Source: Rheinheimera pacifica (lineage in GTDB: Bacteria > Pseudomonadota > Gammaproteobacteria > Enterobacterales > Alteromonadaceae). From it: a stretch of 64,000 nt of DNA. Each line of letters begins with the position of its first letter. The stretch's first letter is position 1. Where the stretch lies: positions 310,001 through 374,000 of the forward strand of contig NZ_JANUEM010000001.1 in assembly GCF_024809855.1 (NCBI RefSeq), read 5' to 3'. Positions 20,449 to 31,183 of the stretch are shown here, piece after piece. The notes beneath the pieces were generated by a model. It was not told the DNA's origin. It searched no databases and saw only the letters and a list, made by a program, of their open reading frames with translations. A program made the position numbers and the translations under genes.

Positions 20449-22518
20449 TTATAATGACATTTTATTGCGATAAAACGCTATGGCATCGGCCTCTGTCAGC
20501 GGTTTGGCCAGGTAGTAACCCTGCACCGCATCGCAGGACATACTCTGCAACAGTTGCAGCTGCACGTCTGTTTCAACGCCTTCAGCCAGAATACGCTTAC
20601 CTAAACCATGCGCCAGCTTAATCATGGTTTTAACGATCATCATGTCGGAGTCGTTACCGGCCATATCCATCACAAAACTGCGGTCTATTTTAATTTTGTC
20701 TATTGGCATACGCCGCAAATAAGCCAGCGAAGAATAACCGGTACCAAAATCATCAATAGATACACGAATGCCCATTTGCTGTAGCTCCATCACATAATTT
20801 GAGCCTTTTTCCATATCATGCATGGCCGTATTTTCAGTGATTTCAAGCTCCAGCAGATCCGGCGATACTTTGTACTGCAACAATAACCGCTGGATTTCAC
20901 GCTTCAGGCCGTCCTGCTGAAAATTTACCGGTGACATATTTACCGCCAGCGGAATATGCAACTGTTGCTGTTTCCACTGGCTGATAGTGTCTACCGCTTT
21001 GCGCAGTACCCATAAATCCAGTTGCCGGTTTAGCCCCAGCTGTTCCACAAAGGGTAAAAACTGCCCTGGTACCAAAAAGCCTTTTTGCGGATGCTGCCAG
21101 CGTAACAGCACTTCAAAGGCTTCTATGTTGCCACCGCGTGCACTGCATTGCGGCTGAAAGTACAACACAAACTGGTTATGCTCCATCGCAGCCAGTAACT
21201 CTGTTTCCCAGTTGATCAAACGGCTGGTTTCATCTTCCATGCCGGGCTGATACTCCAGCCAGCGGCTTTGCATACGTTTGGCCTGATGAAAAGCAATATT
21301 AGCTTTTTGCACCAGTTGCTCAGCATTGGTTGCGTGTTGGGGAAATTTAGCCAGGCCAATGCTACAGCTTAACTTTAATGAACCACAATCAAGCACAAAG
21401 CTTTTTTCTACCAATTGCTGCAAATGGCGGATGGCAAACTGCAACTGGTTATCATTGTGCACATCAGTAATAACCAGAGTAAAAATATCGCCACCGGTGC
21501 GGGCAATTAATAGCGGTTTTAACACACTTTGTTCAAACCGCCGGATCAACTGGCGTAAAATTTCATCGCCCTGCTTCAGGCCGACGGATTCATTAACGGT
21601 TTTAAATTTATCTAACCCCAGCATCAGCAAATGCAGCGGTGCAGCCTTTTCCTGCCGTAGCTGATCGTTAAGAACAGATAACAGCGCGTCACGGTTTAAT
21701 GCCCCGGTAAGCTGATCGTAGCGGTTAAGGTAGTGGGCTTTTTCGGCTAGCTGCACATTTGTACTGCGTTCATGTTCTTGCAGCCATATAATCAGGCTTA
21801 ACCCGAGGCAACAAAGCAAAAACAGTTCGGTGCTTTTATACAACAGGATCCAGTAACTCCATTCCTCATGGCGCTCAGCCAGCATTAACCAGATACTATT
21901 GCCAACGTACAATAAGCCCCAAAGTATCAGGGTAACAACTGCCAGCCGCTGCCCCAGCGTAGGTGACATTCTTTGCCATAACCCAACAGCAGCGGTTAGC
22001 AGCACAATACCCATAAGTAGCAGCCTGATATACAGCTGAAAATATAACTGCCAACCGGCCAGGGCATCGCTCAGCACAAATGGCACTACACTTAGCAGCG
22101 CTACAGCAACAAGCAGCAGTAAAGTAGGCTGCAGTTTTACCTTTAATAACACATGCTGCTTGTCATGCCGTGTCATTACCATGCCGCGTAGTAGCAGCAC
22201 AGCAAAAGCGTAACTTGTGAAAATCAGCACAAACTGAAACACTGAAGGTAATAGCGTGGTGCCCCGGGCCTGCCCCAAAATGCCCTGAAGTAAAATTGCC
22301 GACTGATACACGGCAAAACACAGTAAAGCGGCAAACCAGCATTTAATGTATTCTTGCCGGTATATCCGGCTGAAATGCCGTAGCAAATAGCACAATAGTA
22401 AAGCTATGCCCAGCTGGGTAAAGTACACAACAAACCTGGCAAATAATTCGGTGGTCACAACTGGCAGCCGGTAAATTTGGTTACCATCACCATAGCAAAC
22501 AACCTGCAAAAACGACAA
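20449..22518 (-). CDS. Membrane GGDEF-EAL protein, probable c-di-GMP phosphodiesterase
   Basis: The N-terminal 220 residues hold about seven membrane helices (for example YFTQLGIALLLCYLL and LFLLCCLGLSLIIWL), resembling a 7TM sensor. A GGDEF domain follows whose active site reads RTGGDIFTLV, a departure from GG[DE]EF that probably prevents cyclase activity. The C-terminal EAL domain keeps the catalytic residues: EVLLRW in place of EALLRW with the glutamate intact, LEITEN, DDFGTGYSSLAYL, KIKIDRSF, LAEGVET and QGYYLAKP. It therefore looks like an active phosphodiesterase. The start at 22518 is a TTG; an in-frame stop lies just upstream, so there is no better upstream codon. Total 689 residues. 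Confidence 0.88.
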   Translation of the reverse strand: MSFLQVVCYGDGNQIYRLPVVTTELFARFVVYFTQLGIALLLCYLLRHFSRIYRQEYIKCWFAALLCFAVYQSAILLQGILGQARGTTLLPSVFQFVLIFTSYAFAVLLLRGMVMTRHDKQHVLLKVKLQPTLLLLVAVALLSVVPFVLSDALAGWQLYFQLYIRLLLMGIVLLTAAVGLWQRMSPTLGQRLAVVTLILWGLLYVGNSIWLMLAERHEEWSYWILLYKSTELFLLCCLGLSLIIWLQEHERSTNVQLAEKAHYLNRYDQLTGALNRDALLSVLNDQLRQEKAAPLHLLMLGLDKFKTVNESVGLKQGDEILRQLIRRFEQSVLKPLLIARTGGDIFTLVITDVHNDNQLQFAIRHLQQLVEKSFVLDCGSLKLSCSIGLAKFPQHATNAEQLVQKANIAFHQAKRMQSRWLEYQPGMEDETSRLINWETELLAAMEHNQFVLYFQPQCSARGGNIEAFEVLLRWQHPQKGFLVPGQFLPFVEQLGLNRQLDLWVLRKAVDTISQWKQQQLHIPLAVNMSPVNFQQDGLKREIQRLLLQYKVSPDLLELEITENTAMHDMEKGSNYVMELQQMGIRVSIDDFGTGYSSLAYLRRMPIDKIKIDRSFVMDMAGNDSDMMIVKTMIKLAHGLGKRILAEGVETDVQLQLLQSMSCDAVQGYYLAKPLTEADAIAFYRNKMSL

Positions 22519-22627
22519 CTGGCTAACCGACGATTAACCACGAAAAACCAATAATAATAATAGTTTGAGCTTACTCCAGTCAGCGCTATACTGTTGGCTC
22601 AGTACCTTTTCTCAGCCGGAGCTTCTT

Positions 22628-23113
22628 ATGGAATACAACACTTCTGAATTATGTGATCTTTATGCCGATTTAGTTGATGTAGTAGAGCCGCTGTTTGCCA
22701 GCTACGGCGGCAGACGTTCTTTTGGTGGTAAAATTCATACCATCAAATGTTTTGAAGACAACGGTCTGGTACGGCAAATACTAACTGATCCGGGCATTGG
22801 CAAAGTGCTGCTAATTGATGCCGGTGGCTCTGCCCGTCGCGCTATTATTGATGCCGAACTGGCGTCACTGGCGGCCACTAATGGCTGGGAAGGTATAGTA
22901 TGTTATGGCAGTGTGCGCGATCTGGATCTGCTGGAAGATTTTGATATCGGTATCCAGGCCGTTAATGCTATACCGGTGGGCGCTGATGACAAAGGCTTTG
23001 GTGAAACCGATGTACCGGTCAATTTTGCCGGTGTGACCTTTTTACCCGGCGATCACCTGTATGCCGACAGCACCGGCATTATCATCTCGCCAGACGCACT
23101 GGATATTGAATAA
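22628..23113 (+). CDS. rraA: Regulator of ribonuclease E activity A
   Basis: RraA binds RNase E and inhibits its endonuclease activity, changing global mRNA decay. The ATG at 22628 follows GGAG at 6 bp and gives 161 residues, exactly the E. coli length. It starts [20 protein letters not shown], and the ring-forming core includes [31 protein letters not shown] and [13 protein letters not shown]. An in-frame extension to 22565 has no ribosome-binding site and is not part of the family. hutG begins 12 bp after the stop, and the two may be co-transcribed although their roles are unrelated. Confidence 0.96.
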   Translation: MEYNTSELCDLYADLVDVVEPLFASYGGRRSFGGKIHTIKCFEDNGLVRQILTDPGIGKVLLIDAGGSARRAIIDAELASLAATNGWEGIVCYGSVRDLDLLEDFDIGIQAVNAIPVGADDKGFGETDVPVNFAGVTFLPGDHLYADSTGIIISPDALDIE

Positions 23114-23125
23114 CACGGTACCGGC

Positions 23126-24184
23126 ATGCTGAATTTCTTTACCCACGATCAGCTACAGCAATACTACAGCATCCGGGATGGTGAGCAGCGCCTGGGGCAG
23201 GTATTAAGCCTGCCTGATCCTGCGCTAAACCTGGCCGGACAACTGGCACACAGCAAAGCCGAAGGCTGCCGTTTTGTACTACTGGGCGTACCGGAAGATA
23301 TTGGCCCCCGCGCTAACCTTGGCCTGGGTGGGGCAGATAAAGGCTGGGCAGCTTTTTTAAGCAAATTTGTAAACCTGCAAAGTAATCATTTCATTGCTGC
23401 CGGGCAAATTTTGCTGCTGGGCGAAATACAGTGCGCCGACTTACAACAGCAAGCCTGTACTCTTGATATCTCACAACCACTGCAGCTTAGCCAGTTACGG
23501 CAGTTGGTTGAAGTATTGGACACCAGGGTTGCAAACGTGGTGCAGGCAATATTTACTGCTGGTTTATTACCGGTTGTTATCGGCGGTGGCCACAATAATA
23601 GTTATCCGATAATAAAAGCGTTAAACCAGGCCAGCGGCCAACAGGTTAACTGTGCCAATTTAGACCCACATTCAGATTTTCGGCCGCTTGAAGGCCGCCA
23701 CAGTGGCAATGGCTTTAGCTATGCCTGGCAAGATGGCTTGCTAAAACACTATTTTGTGCTGGGTTTGCATGAGCTGAAAAACTCTGCCGCAACACTGGCC
23801 CAGTTACAGCAGGCCACCGGCGAATTTTGTAGCTACCAGCGTATTTTTGTCCGTCAGGAGCTGAATTATCAGCAAGCGCTGGATCTGTGCATCGACAATG
23901 TCGTACAAGGCAGTGGCGACATAGGTATTGAAGTAGATACCGACAGCATCAACCTGATGCCGGTAAGCGCCTTTACTAGTTGCGGTATTAGCGTGCAGGC
24001 AGCCGAGCAATTTGTTTATCAGTTGGCTAAATTACCGCGAAGCCGTTATTTACATCTGGCAGAAGCCGCTCCGGCACAACATCCGGCAGGGTTGGCTGCT
24101 GGCGTTAACGAAGCCGGGCAAGTGTTGTCTGCGCTGGTAGTGGCCTTTATGCAGGGTAAAAAAGATCAGGCTATTGCAATTTAA
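23126..24184 (+). CDS. hutG: Arginase-family ureohydrolase, probable formimidoylglutamase
   Basis: The predicted role is hydrolysis of N-formimidoyl-glutamate to glutamate and formamide, the last step of histidine breakdown. The 352-residue protein has a full set of binuclear manganese ligands: His156 in GGGHNN, Asp180, His182 and Asp184 in NLDPHSDF, and Asp271 and Asp273 in EVDTDSI. The motifs differ from the usual GGDHS and DAHxD in detail. Formimidoylglutamase is preferred over arginase or agmatinase because hutI, hutC, hutU and hutH lie 1.5 kb away and no other hutG is visible. Its end overlaps the converging GGDEF-EAL gene by 14 bp. Confidence 0.8.
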   Translation: MLNFFTHDQLQQYYSIRDGEQRLGQVLSLPDPALNLAGQLAHSKAEGCRFVLLGVPEDIGPRANLGLGGADKGWAAFLSKFVNLQSNHFIAAGQILLLGEIQCADLQQQACTLDISQPLQLSQLRQLVEVLDTRVANVVQAIFTAGLLPVVIGGGHNNSYPIIKALNQASGQQVNCANLDPHSDFRPLEGRHSGNGFSYAWQDGLLKHYFVLGLHELKNSAATLAQLQQATGEFCSYQRIFVRQELNYQQALDLCIDNVVQGSGDIGIEVDTDSINLMPVSAFTSCGISVQAAEQFVYQLAKLPRSRYLHLAEAAPAQHPAGLAAGVNEAGQVLSALVVAFMQGKKDQAIAI

Positions 24185-25700
24185 CCTTATCTGGCTGCCA
24201 TTGCTTTAACCATACGGCAAAACCACTGAGTTCAAACGGCCTTGAGTAAAAAAAGCCCTGGCCGCGGCTGCAGCCCATACGTAGTAATTTCTGCTCTACT
24301 TCTGCTTCTTCCACGCCTTCGGCTATCACCCCCAGATCCAGATTACGCGCCATGTCGATAATGGCACCGGTAATAGCAGCATTCATATCAGATTTATGCA
24401 AACCACTGATAAAAGAGCAGTCAACTTTAACATGCTGTATAGGTAATTGCCGGATATAAGCCAGCGATGATAAACCGGTGCCAAAGTCGTCCAGTGCCAG
24501 CTCAACCCCCAACTGGTGTAAACGCTGCAGCATGGTCTTGGCTTTTAGCGGCTCAGCGACCAGCGCACTCTCTTTCAGCTCCAATATCAGTTGCCCGGGT
24601 TCTACCTGATATTGGTCAAGTAACTGTTCCAGCGCTTCTATCAGCTCATCGTGCAATAAGTCTTTACTGGAAATATTCACGGCAATTTTGCTTACCAGCC
24701 CGGTCTGTTTCAGCGTAGCGATCATGGCAATGGCTTCATTTAATACCCACTGCGTCAACGGGTAAATAACCCCCATTTCCTCAGCCAGTGCCAAAAAACT
24801 GTCTGGTGCCAGCAAGCCCCGCTTCGGGTGGCGCCAGCGAATATAAACTTCACCGGCTAATACTTCGTGGCTACGCATATCAACCTGCGGCTGGATATAC
24901 AACGCCAATTGTTGTTCGGCAATCGCCTGACGCAATTCTGCCATCAGGGTTAATTTGTCATTGCTGTAGTGCAGCATGTCGGTACTGAACACCTGGCTGC
25001 GGCCCTGTAAAGAACTGTGATATTGCAACGCAAGATAGGCCCGCTCCAACAACTCATTCAGTTGCGTACCATGTTCAGGATAATGTGCAATACCCGATTG
25101 CAACTGGTAATCAATAGCACAGCCATACACGATCATAGATTCAGGAATAACCCGCTCCAGCGTGTCTGCCAGATGCTCGGCCATATGTGCTTTGTCGTCA
25201 CTGTTTACCCATACCACAAAATCAACCCCACCTAAGTGAGATACCCGGGTGGGTTTTTGCTGGCGATATTCAAATGTCAGGGCTTTGTCTTCGCCGGCCA
25301 GTTGATCATTAATGCGCTGGGCTATCTGCGCCAGAATAAGGTTACTGTTACTGTGTCCCAGCAATTTGTTCACCTGATCAAACTGCGTTATTTTGATCAG
25401 TAACAATGAATAATGCTGCTCAGGCGAGTGCTTTAACAACTCATCCAGTTGTTGCTGTAAAAAGAATTTATTGGGAAAACCGCTGATATCATCATGCAAA
25501 GAGTAAAAGCCATGCCCACTATCTTTTGTTGTGGTGCTGGCTTTTTGCAGCTTATAGATGTCGAGTTTTAGTTTAAACAGGTAGATAAATGCCAGCAGCA
25601 AAAAGCCACTAAGCAAACTAACTATGGGCAACGAAGGCTCAAATGTCTGCGCTGCCAACGGACAACTGAGCAAGCCAGGAACAAGCAGCCGGTAAGACAA
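24171..25700 (-). CDS. GGDEF-EAL protein with degenerate GGDEF, probable phosphodiesterase
   Basis: This 509-residue protein has a hydrophobic N-terminus, a possible signal sequence, and one clear membrane helix (IVSLLSGFLLLAFIYLFKL). The GGDEF domain reads HLGGVDFVVWV at its active site, so it is probably not a cyclase. The EAL domain begins GEVYIRWRHPKRG, with the glutamate kept but EVY in place of EAL. The other catalytic elements are present: ELKESAL, DDFGTGLSSLAYI, HVKVDCSF, IAEGVEE and RGQGFFY. The TTG start at 25700 is supported by GGAG 7 bp upstream. It separates hutG from the rest of the hut genes. Substrate hydrolysis is likely but not certain. Confidence 0.85.
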   Translation of the reverse strand: MSYRLLVPGLLSCPLAAQTFEPSLPIVSLLSGFLLLAFIYLFKLKLDIYKLQKASTTTKDSGHGFYSLHDDISGFPNKFFLQQQLDELLKHSPEQHYSLLLIKITQFDQVNKLLGHSNSNLILAQIAQRINDQLAGEDKALTFEYRQQKPTRVSHLGGVDFVVWVNSDDKAHMAEHLADTLERVIPESMIVYGCAIDYQLQSGIAHYPEHGTQLNELLERAYLALQYHSSLQGRSQVFSTDMLHYSNDKLTLMAELRQAIAEQQLALYIQPQVDMRSHEVLAGEVYIRWRHPKRGLLAPDSFLALAEEMGVIYPLTQWVLNEAIAMIATLKQTGLVSKIAVNISSKDLLHDELIEALEQLLDQYQVEPGQLILELKESALVAEPLKAKTMLQRLHQLGVELALDDFGTGLSSLAYIRQLPIQHVKVDCSFISGLHKSDMNAAITGAIIDMARNLDLGVIAEGVEEAEVEQKLLRMGCSRGQGFFYSRPFELSGFAVWLKQWQPDKVKLQ

Positions 25701-25762
25701 AGCAATACTCCAGCAAAAACCGTGCTATTAGCTTAAGCTAAAATACCAGCTTGTAAAGCAGA

Positions 25763-26989
25763 TTAACGCCGCAGGTTTATCTCTTTACCATTAATAATCA
25801 GCTGTTTAAGTGAGTTTACACCAAATTGGTAGCATAACTCTGCCGGCCGGCTTATGCCGTAACAGGCAAAATCAGCCCGCTGCCCCACCGCCAGCGTACC
25901 GCGATCTGACAAGCCAAGCGCTTTAGCCGCATGCCGGGTTACCCCAAGCAAAGCTTCTTGTGGCGTTAAACGAAACAGCGTGCAGGCCATATTCAGCATC
26001 AGCGGTAAAGAACACAGCGGCGACGTACCGGGGTTTAAGTCAGTAGCGATGGCCATCGGCACAGCATATTGGCGCAGTAGTGCAATCGGCGGTAGCTGAG
26101 TCTCGCGTAAAAAGTAAAATGCGCCAGGTAACAATACAGCCACTGTGCCTGCTTTGGCCATAGCCGCCACACCGGCTTCATCCAGAAACTCGATATGATC
26201 AGCCGACAAGCCGCCAAACTCAGCTACTAAAGCGCTGCCGCCTAAATTGGACAACTGCTCAGCATGAGCTTTAACCGGTAAACCAAGCGCACAGGCGGCA
26301 GCAAACACTTTGCAGCTTTGCTCAGGGGTAAAACCTATGCCTTCGCAAAAGACGTCAACAGCATCAACCAACTTCAGCGCATGTAATTGCGGCAACATCT
26401 GGCACACTGCTTCAATGTAGCCATCAGCATCATTACTAAATTCGGCAGGTAAGGCGTGGGCGCCTAAAAAGGTTTTTTGTACGCTTGCCGGATGGTGCTT
26501 ATCCAACTGCGCAGCAACTTCAAGAATTTTCTGCTCGGTGGCTAAATCAAGGCCATAACCGGATTTAATTTCTACCGTGGTAACACCTTGCGCCAACAGG
26601 GTGTTAAGCCGGTCTTTGGCCAGCACAAATAAATCTTCGTGGCTGGCCGCACGCGTTGCCGCTACCGTAGCCTTAATACCGCCGCCTGCTGCTGCAATAT
26701 CCTGATAGCTGGCTCCGTTTAAGCGCATTTCAAACTCATTGCTGCGGTTACCGCCGTACACCAGGTGCGTATGGCAATCAATAAAACCCGGCAGCAGCCA
26801 CTGCCCGGCAGCGTCATACAAGGGGGTAGCCAGAGCATCAAATGGTGGCAAATCTGCTTTGCTGCCAACAAAGGCAATCAGGCCGTCTTTAACCGCTAAA
26901 GCACCGTTTTCTATGCTGCCATAGGCAGTACCGTTATCCGTCATGGTGGCGATATTGGCGTTAATCCAGATAGCATCAAACTGCTGCAT
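25763..26989 (-). CDS. hutI: Imidazolonepropionase
   Basis: HutI opens the ring of imidazolone-propionate to formimidoyl-glutamate, the third step of histidine breakdown. The 408-residue metal-dependent amidohydrolase carries the HxH metal site in [10 protein letters not shown], the substrate segment [16 protein letters not shown], the further ligands in [13 protein letters not shown] and LSADHIEFL, and the conserved [13 protein letters not shown]. It is transcribed away from hutC, and its predicted promoter overlaps the HutC palindrome at 27034-27045. Confidence 0.97.
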   Translation of the reverse strand: MQQFDAIWINANIATMTDNGTAYGSIENGALAVKDGLIAFVGSKADLPPFDALATPLYDAAGQWLLPGFIDCHTHLVYGGNRSNEFEMRLNGASYQDIAAAGGGIKATVAATRAASHEDLFVLAKDRLNTLLAQGVTTVEIKSGYGLDLATEQKILEVAAQLDKHHPASVQKTFLGAHALPAEFSNDADGYIEAVCQMLPQLHALKLVDAVDVFCEGIGFTPEQSCKVFAAACALGLPVKAHAEQLSNLGGSALVAEFGGLSADHIEFLDEAGVAAMAKAGTVAVLLPGAFYFLRETQLPPIALLRQYAVPMAIATDLNPGTSPLCSLPLMLNMACTLFRLTPQEALLGVTRHAAKALGLSDRGTLAVGQRADFACYGISRPAELCYQFGVNSLKQLIINGKEINLRR

Positions 26990-27017
26990 AAAGGCGTCCT
27001 GTAAGTCATTTGAAATA

Positions 27018-27062
27018 ATTTTACACCAACAACTTGTATATACAACTAAATTAGCTTATTTT
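27018..27062. promoter_or_regulatory. Overlapping divergent promoters of hutI and hutC
   Basis: For hutI (minus strand) TTGTAT (27045-27040), 16 bp, and TAAAAT (27023-27018) fit sigma70 well. For hutC (plus strand) TTGTAT (27034-27039), 17 bp, and TATTTT (27057-27062) fit moderately. The two -35 elements are the two halves of the HutC palindrome, so one bound repressor could block both directions. Confidence 0.6.
27034..27045. promoter_or_regulatory. HutC operator palindrome
   Basis: TTGTATATACAA is a perfect 12-bp palindrome in the hutI-hutC intergenic region. It closely resembles the TGTATATACA core known for HutC in pseudomonads and enterics. HutC is a GntR-family repressor released by urocanate, and its gene lies next to this site. 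Confidence 0.82.
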
Positions 27063-27087
27063 TTATTTAGTAAAACCGGAGGGTGTT

Positions 27088-27813
27088 ATGGCAGTTGCCA
27101 AATTTGCCGAAATTAAAGAATACATGCTCAGCCAGATTGAAATTGCGGCCTGGCCCGAGCATAGCCGGGTGCCGTCAGAAAACGAGCTGGCCGAACAATT
27201 CAGCGTCAGCCGGATGACAGCAAGACGCGCGCTGCAGGAGCTGACCGAACAAGGCATTTTGTACCGCACTCAGGGGGTTGGCAGCTTTGTTGCAGCGCTT
27301 AAATCGCAATCGTCGCTGCTGGAGATCCGCAATATTGCCGACGAAATTAACAGCCGTGGCCATGCCTATAGTGCCCGCTTACTACAGCTGACTGAGTTAC
27401 CCTGCCCAACTATTATCGCGGCTGCGCTCGGGTTAACGCGCAATGAGCCGGTGTATTTTTCCCTGATAGTACATTCAGAGAATAACCAACCGCTGCAGTT
27501 AGAAGCACGCTACGTTAGCCCTAAACTGGTACCGGATTATGTAAAACAAGACTTTAATCAGCAAACGCCGCACCAGTATTTAAGTTTTATTGCACCACTG
27601 ACCGAAGCCGAACACACCGTTGAAGCCATTTGGCCGGACGATTTTACCTGCAAGCATTTAATGCTGAAAAAAGCCGAACCCTGCCTGCGTTTAACCCGCC
27701 GAACTTTTAGCCGTGAAGGCGCGGTCAGCCTGGCCTATTTAACCTCACCGGGTAGCCGCTACCGTTTAGGCGGCCATCTGAACTTTTCTTTACCCAGCAG
27801 AGAGACTATCTGA
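27088..27813 (+). CDS. hutC: Histidine utilization repressor HutC (GntR family)
   Basis: HutC represses the hut genes until urocanate binds. The 241 residues start with a GntR winged helix ([40 protein letters not shown]) and continue with a UTRA ligand-binding domain ([29 protein letters not shown]). The start has a strong ribosome-binding site (GGAGGG). Its stop overlaps the hutU start by one base (TGATG), so hutC-hutU-hutH form an operon that is autoregulated through the palindrome at 27034-27045. Confidence 0.95.
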   Translation: MAVAKFAEIKEYMLSQIEIAAWPEHSRVPSENELAEQFSVSRMTARRALQELTEQGILYRTQGVGSFVAALKSQSSLLEIRNIADEINSRGHAYSARLLQLTELPCPTIIAAALGLTRNEPVYFSLIVHSENNQPLQLEARYVSPKLVPDYVKQDFNQQTPHQYLSFIAPLTEAEHTVEAIWPDDFTCKHLMLKKAEPCLRLTRRTFSREGAVSLAYLTSPGSRYRLGGHLNFSLPSRETI

Positions 27814-29486
27814 TGACAGATCCACGTATTGATAACAGCCGGCTGATCCGCGCCGACCGCGGCAGCAAGATCACCGCTAAAAGCTGGCAGACTGAAGCCG
27901 CCAAGCGCATGTTAATGAATAACCTCGACCCGGAAGTAGCCGAACACCCGCAAGCCTTAGTGGTATACGGCGGTATTGGCCGGGCAGCCCGTAACTGGCA
28001 GTGCTATGACAAAATTGTCGAAGTATTAAACCGGCTGGAAGATAACCAGACGCTATTGGTACAAAGCGGTAAACCGGTTGGCGTATTTCCCACCCACCCT
28101 GACGCACCACGGGTACTGATTGCCAACTCTAACCTGGTACCCGCCTGGGCGAACTGGCAGCACTTTAACGAGCTGGATCGCAAAGGCCTGATGATGTACG
28201 GCCAGATGACTGCAGGGTCGTGGATTTACATCGGCACCCAGGGCATAGTGCAAGGCACCTATGAAACCTTTGTTGCTATTGCCAAGCAACATTTTGACGG
28301 TCAGGCAAGCGGCAAGTGGGTATTAACCGGCGGTTTGGGCGGTATGGGCGGCGCCCAGCCATTGGCCGCCACTATGGCTGGTTTTCATATGCTGGCCTGT
28401 GAAGTAGACGAAAGCCGTATCGATTTTCGCTTAAAAACCCGTTATCTGGATCAAAAAGCCCACTCTCTGGACGAAGCACTGGCTATGCTGGAAGCAGCCA
28501 AAGCAGCAGGCAAGCCAACCTCAATCGGCTTGTTGGCCAATGCGGCCGATGTGTTTGCCGAGTTAGTCGCACGCGGTATTACACCGGACGTGGTTACCGA
28601 CCAAACCTCTGCCCACGACCCGTTAAATGGCTACCTGCCACAGGGCTGGAGCATGGAGCAAGCTGCTGCACAACGTAAAACCAATGAAGCCGGTGTGGTA
28701 AAAGCCGCCAAGCAATCAATGGCAGTGCAGGTACAAGCGATACTGACCATGCAGCAACGGGGTGCTGTCGCCACCGATTACGGTAACAACATCCGCCAGA
28801 TGGCCAAAGATGAAGGCGTAACAAATGCTTTCGATTTCCCGGGCTTTGTACCGGCCTATATCCGGCCGTTGTTTTGCCAGGGCGTAGGGCCGTTTCGCTG
28901 GGTTGCCTTATCTGGCAATGCCGAAGACATCTATAAAACCGATGCCAAAGTAAAAGAGCTTATCCCCGATAACCCACACCTGCATAACTGGCTGGATATG
29001 GCGCGCGAGCGCATTCAGTTTCAGGGTTTACCGGCACGTATTTGCTGGATTGGTTTAAAAGACCGTGCCCGTATCGCGCTGGCCTTTAACGAAATGGTAA
29101 AAAATGGCGAGCTGAGCGCACCGGTTGTAATTGGGCGTGATCATCTTGACTCCGGCTCTGTTGCCAGCCCGAACCGCGAAACCGAAGCCATGCTCGATGG
29201 CTCAGACGCTGTATCAGACTGGCCGTTATTAAATGCGCTGCTTAACACTGCCGGTGGTGCTACCTGGGTATCGCTACACCATGGTGGTGGCGTAGGTATG
29301 GGCTACAGCCAGCACAGTGGCGTGGTAATAGTTGCCGACGGCACAGAGCAAGCTGCGGCGCGCCTGGGTCGCGTACTATGGAACGACCCTGGTACCGGCG
29401 TAATGCGCCATGCCGATGCCGGTTACGATATCGCAGTAAATTGTGCAACAGAACAAGGCTTAGACTTGCCAATGGTAACGGAGTAA
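27813..29486 (+). CDS. hutU: Urocanate hydratase
   Basis: HutU converts urocanate to imidazolone-propionate with tightly bound NAD, the second step of histidine breakdown. The protein has 557 residues, the family norm. Typical segments include [56 protein letters not shown] (the NAD-binding loop) and [20 protein letters not shown]. It is translationally coupled to hutC and followed 4 bp later by hutH. Confidence 0.98.
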   Translation: MTDPRIDNSRLIRADRGSKITAKSWQTEAAKRMLMNNLDPEVAEHPQALVVYGGIGRAARNWQCYDKIVEVLNRLEDNQTLLVQSGKPVGVFPTHPDAPRVLIANSNLVPAWANWQHFNELDRKGLMMYGQMTAGSWIYIGTQGIVQGTYETFVAIAKQHFDGQASGKWVLTGGLGGMGGAQPLAATMAGFHMLACEVDESRIDFRLKTRYLDQKAHSLDEALAMLEAAKAAGKPTSIGLLANAADVFAELVARGITPDVVTDQTSAHDPLNGYLPQGWSMEQAAAQRKTNEAGVVKAAKQSMAVQVQAILTMQQRGAVATDYGNNIRQMAKDEGVTNAFDFPGFVPAYIRPLFCQGVGPFRWVALSGNAEDIYKTDAKVKELIPDNPHLHNWLDMARERIQFQGLPARICWIGLKDRARIALAFNEMVKNGELSAPVVIGRDHLDSGSVASPNRETEAMLDGSDAVSDWPLLNALLNTAGGATWVSLHHGGGVGMGYSQHSGVVIVADGTEQAAARLGRVLWNDPGTGVMRHADAGYDIAVNCATEQGLDLPMVTE

Positions 29487-29490
29487 CAAC

Positions 29491-31026
29491 ATGAGCTTTA
29501 AACTGAATTTAGTGCCGGGCACCCTGACACTGGCGCAATTACGCCAGGTACAACAAGGCCCGGTTGAACTGAGCCTGGACAACTCAGCCATAGCCGGCAT
29601 TGAAAAATCGGCGGCCTGCGTGGCTGATATTATTAAGCAAAACCGTGTGGTGTATGGCATTAATACCGGTTTTGGCTTACTGGCCAATACACGGATAAAA
29701 AACGAAGAATTAGAGCTATTGCAAAGGTCTATTGTGTTATCCCACGCAGCTGGCTTTGGCGACATTATGGATGACAGCACAGTACGTTTATTAATGGTGC
29801 TGAAAATTAACTCGCTGGCCCGTGGCTTCTCAGGTATCCGCCTGTCAGTTATCGAGGCACTGATCAAGCTGGTCAACGCTGAAGTTTACCCCTGTATCCC
29901 GAAAAAAGGCTCGGTGGGTGCATCCGGCGATTTAGCACCACTGTCACATATGGTGTTGCCACTGATTGGCGAAGGCGAGGTTAGCTACAAAGGCCAGATT
30001 TACGATGCCCGCGAAGGCCTGGCCTTTGCCGGGTTAGAATCGGTAACCTTAGCAGCAAAAGAAGGTTTAGCCCTGCTTAACGGTACTCAGGCATCTACCT
30101 CTTTGGCACTGGAAGGCTTGTTTAAAGCAGAAGACTTATTTGCCGCCGGTACCGTTATCGGCGCTATGAGTGTAGAGGCCGCTATGGGCAGCCGCTCGCC
30201 GTTTGATGACCGCATTCATCAGGCCCGTGGCCAGCGCGGCCAAATTGATGCCGCCACCATTTATCGCCACCTGCTGGGCCCAACTTCAGAAATTGGCGAA
30301 GCACATCATAACTGTGAAAAAGTACAGGACCCATACAGCCTGCGCTGCCAACCACAGGTAATGGGCGCCTGTTTAACGCAGATCCGTCAGGCAGCAGATG
30401 TATTGGTAGTTGAGGCCAACGGCGTTACCGACAACCCACTGGTATTTGCCGATGACAACGATATTTTATCCGGCGGTAACTTTCATGCCGAGCCTGTTGC
30501 CATGGCGGCAGACAACCTGGCGCTGGCGATTGCCGAAATTGGTGCGATATCTGAGCGGCGCATGGCACTGCTGATTGACGCGACCTTAAGCAAATTACCG
30601 GCGTTTTTAGTACCGAACGGCGGTGTAAACAGTGGTTTTATGATTGCTCAGGTAACGGCTGCAGCGCTGGCCTCTGAAAACAAAAGCCTGGCACATCCTG
30701 CCTCGGTAGACAGCCTGCCAACGTCAGCCAACCAGGAAGACCATGTTTCCATGGCAACCTTTGCCGCCAGACGCTTAGCCGACATGGCCGAAAATACCAT
30801 TGGCGTATTAGCCGTAGAATATCTCGCCGCTGCCCAGGGCTTGGATTTTCGCGCCCCGCTAAAATCTACCCCGGCTGTTGAGCAAGCAAAAAGTTACCTG
30901 CGCGAACAGGTAAGCTTTTATGGCGAAGATCGCTACTTTGCACCAGACATTGAGCAAAGCGCCAGCTTGCTGCGTCAACGTCAGTTAAATAGCCTGCTAC
31001 CACAAAATTTGCTGTGTAGCTTCTGA
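29491..31026 (+). CDS. hutH: Histidine ammonia-lyase
   Basis: HutH removes ammonia from histidine to give urocanate, the first step of the pathway. The 511 residues contain [15 protein letters not shown], whose Ala-Ser-Gly triad forms the MIO cofactor. [15 protein letters not shown] and [18 protein letters not shown] also match the family. It ends the hutC-hutU-hutH operon and is followed by a strong terminator. Together with hutI and hutG the five-step route to glutamate and formamide is complete. No histidine or urocanate transporter gene is present within the cluster. Confidence 0.98.
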   Translation: MSFKLNLVPGTLTLAQLRQVQQGPVELSLDNSAIAGIEKSAACVADIIKQNRVVYGINTGFGLLANTRIKNEELELLQRSIVLSHAAGFGDIMDDSTVRLLMVLKINSLARGFSGIRLSVIEALIKLVNAEVYPCIPKKGSVGASGDLAPLSHMVLPLIGEGEVSYKGQIYDAREGLAFAGLESVTLAAKEGLALLNGTQASTSLALEGLFKAEDLFAAGTVIGAMSVEAAMGSRSPFDDRIHQARGQRGQIDAATIYRHLLGPTSEIGEAHHNCEKVQDPYSLRCQPQVMGACLTQIRQAADVLVVEANGVTDNPLVFADDNDILSGGNFHAEPVAMAADNLALAIAEIGAISERRMALLIDATLSKLPAFLVPNGGVNSGFMIAQVTAAALASENKSLAHPASVDSLPTSANQEDHVSMATFAARRLADMAENTIGVLAVEYLAAAQGLDFRAPLKSTPAVEQAKSYLREQVSFYGEDRYFAPDIEQSASLLRQRQLNSLLPQNLLCSF

Positions 31027-31032
31027 GTTATA

Positions 31033-31067
31033 CGGCAGCACCATTTTGGTGCTGCCGCCCTCTTTTT
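31033..31067 (+). terminator. Terminator of hutCUH
   Basis: The 10-bp perfect stem CGGCAGCACC (31033-31042) and GGTGCTGCCG (31048-31057) has a 5-nt loop and is followed by CCCTCTTTTTG. It lies 7 bp after the hutH stop codon. Confidence 0.9.
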
Positions 31068-31183
31068 GTTCATGTCCCTTTTTACTGGCTGGACCAGTTA
31101 GTGTTTCTTTGTTAACTTCAGGTTGTTTACCAGACAGCTGGTGTCTATGGTTAAGGCACAGCTACGGCGTGGAGTTTGTTTCC

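Noticed and set aside
31046..31183. An N-terminal extension of the chemoreceptor at 31184
   Set aside because: It would start inside the hutH terminator hairpin, is rich in cysteine and proline, and precedes a clear membrane anchor; a GTG with a ribosome-binding site lies at 31184.
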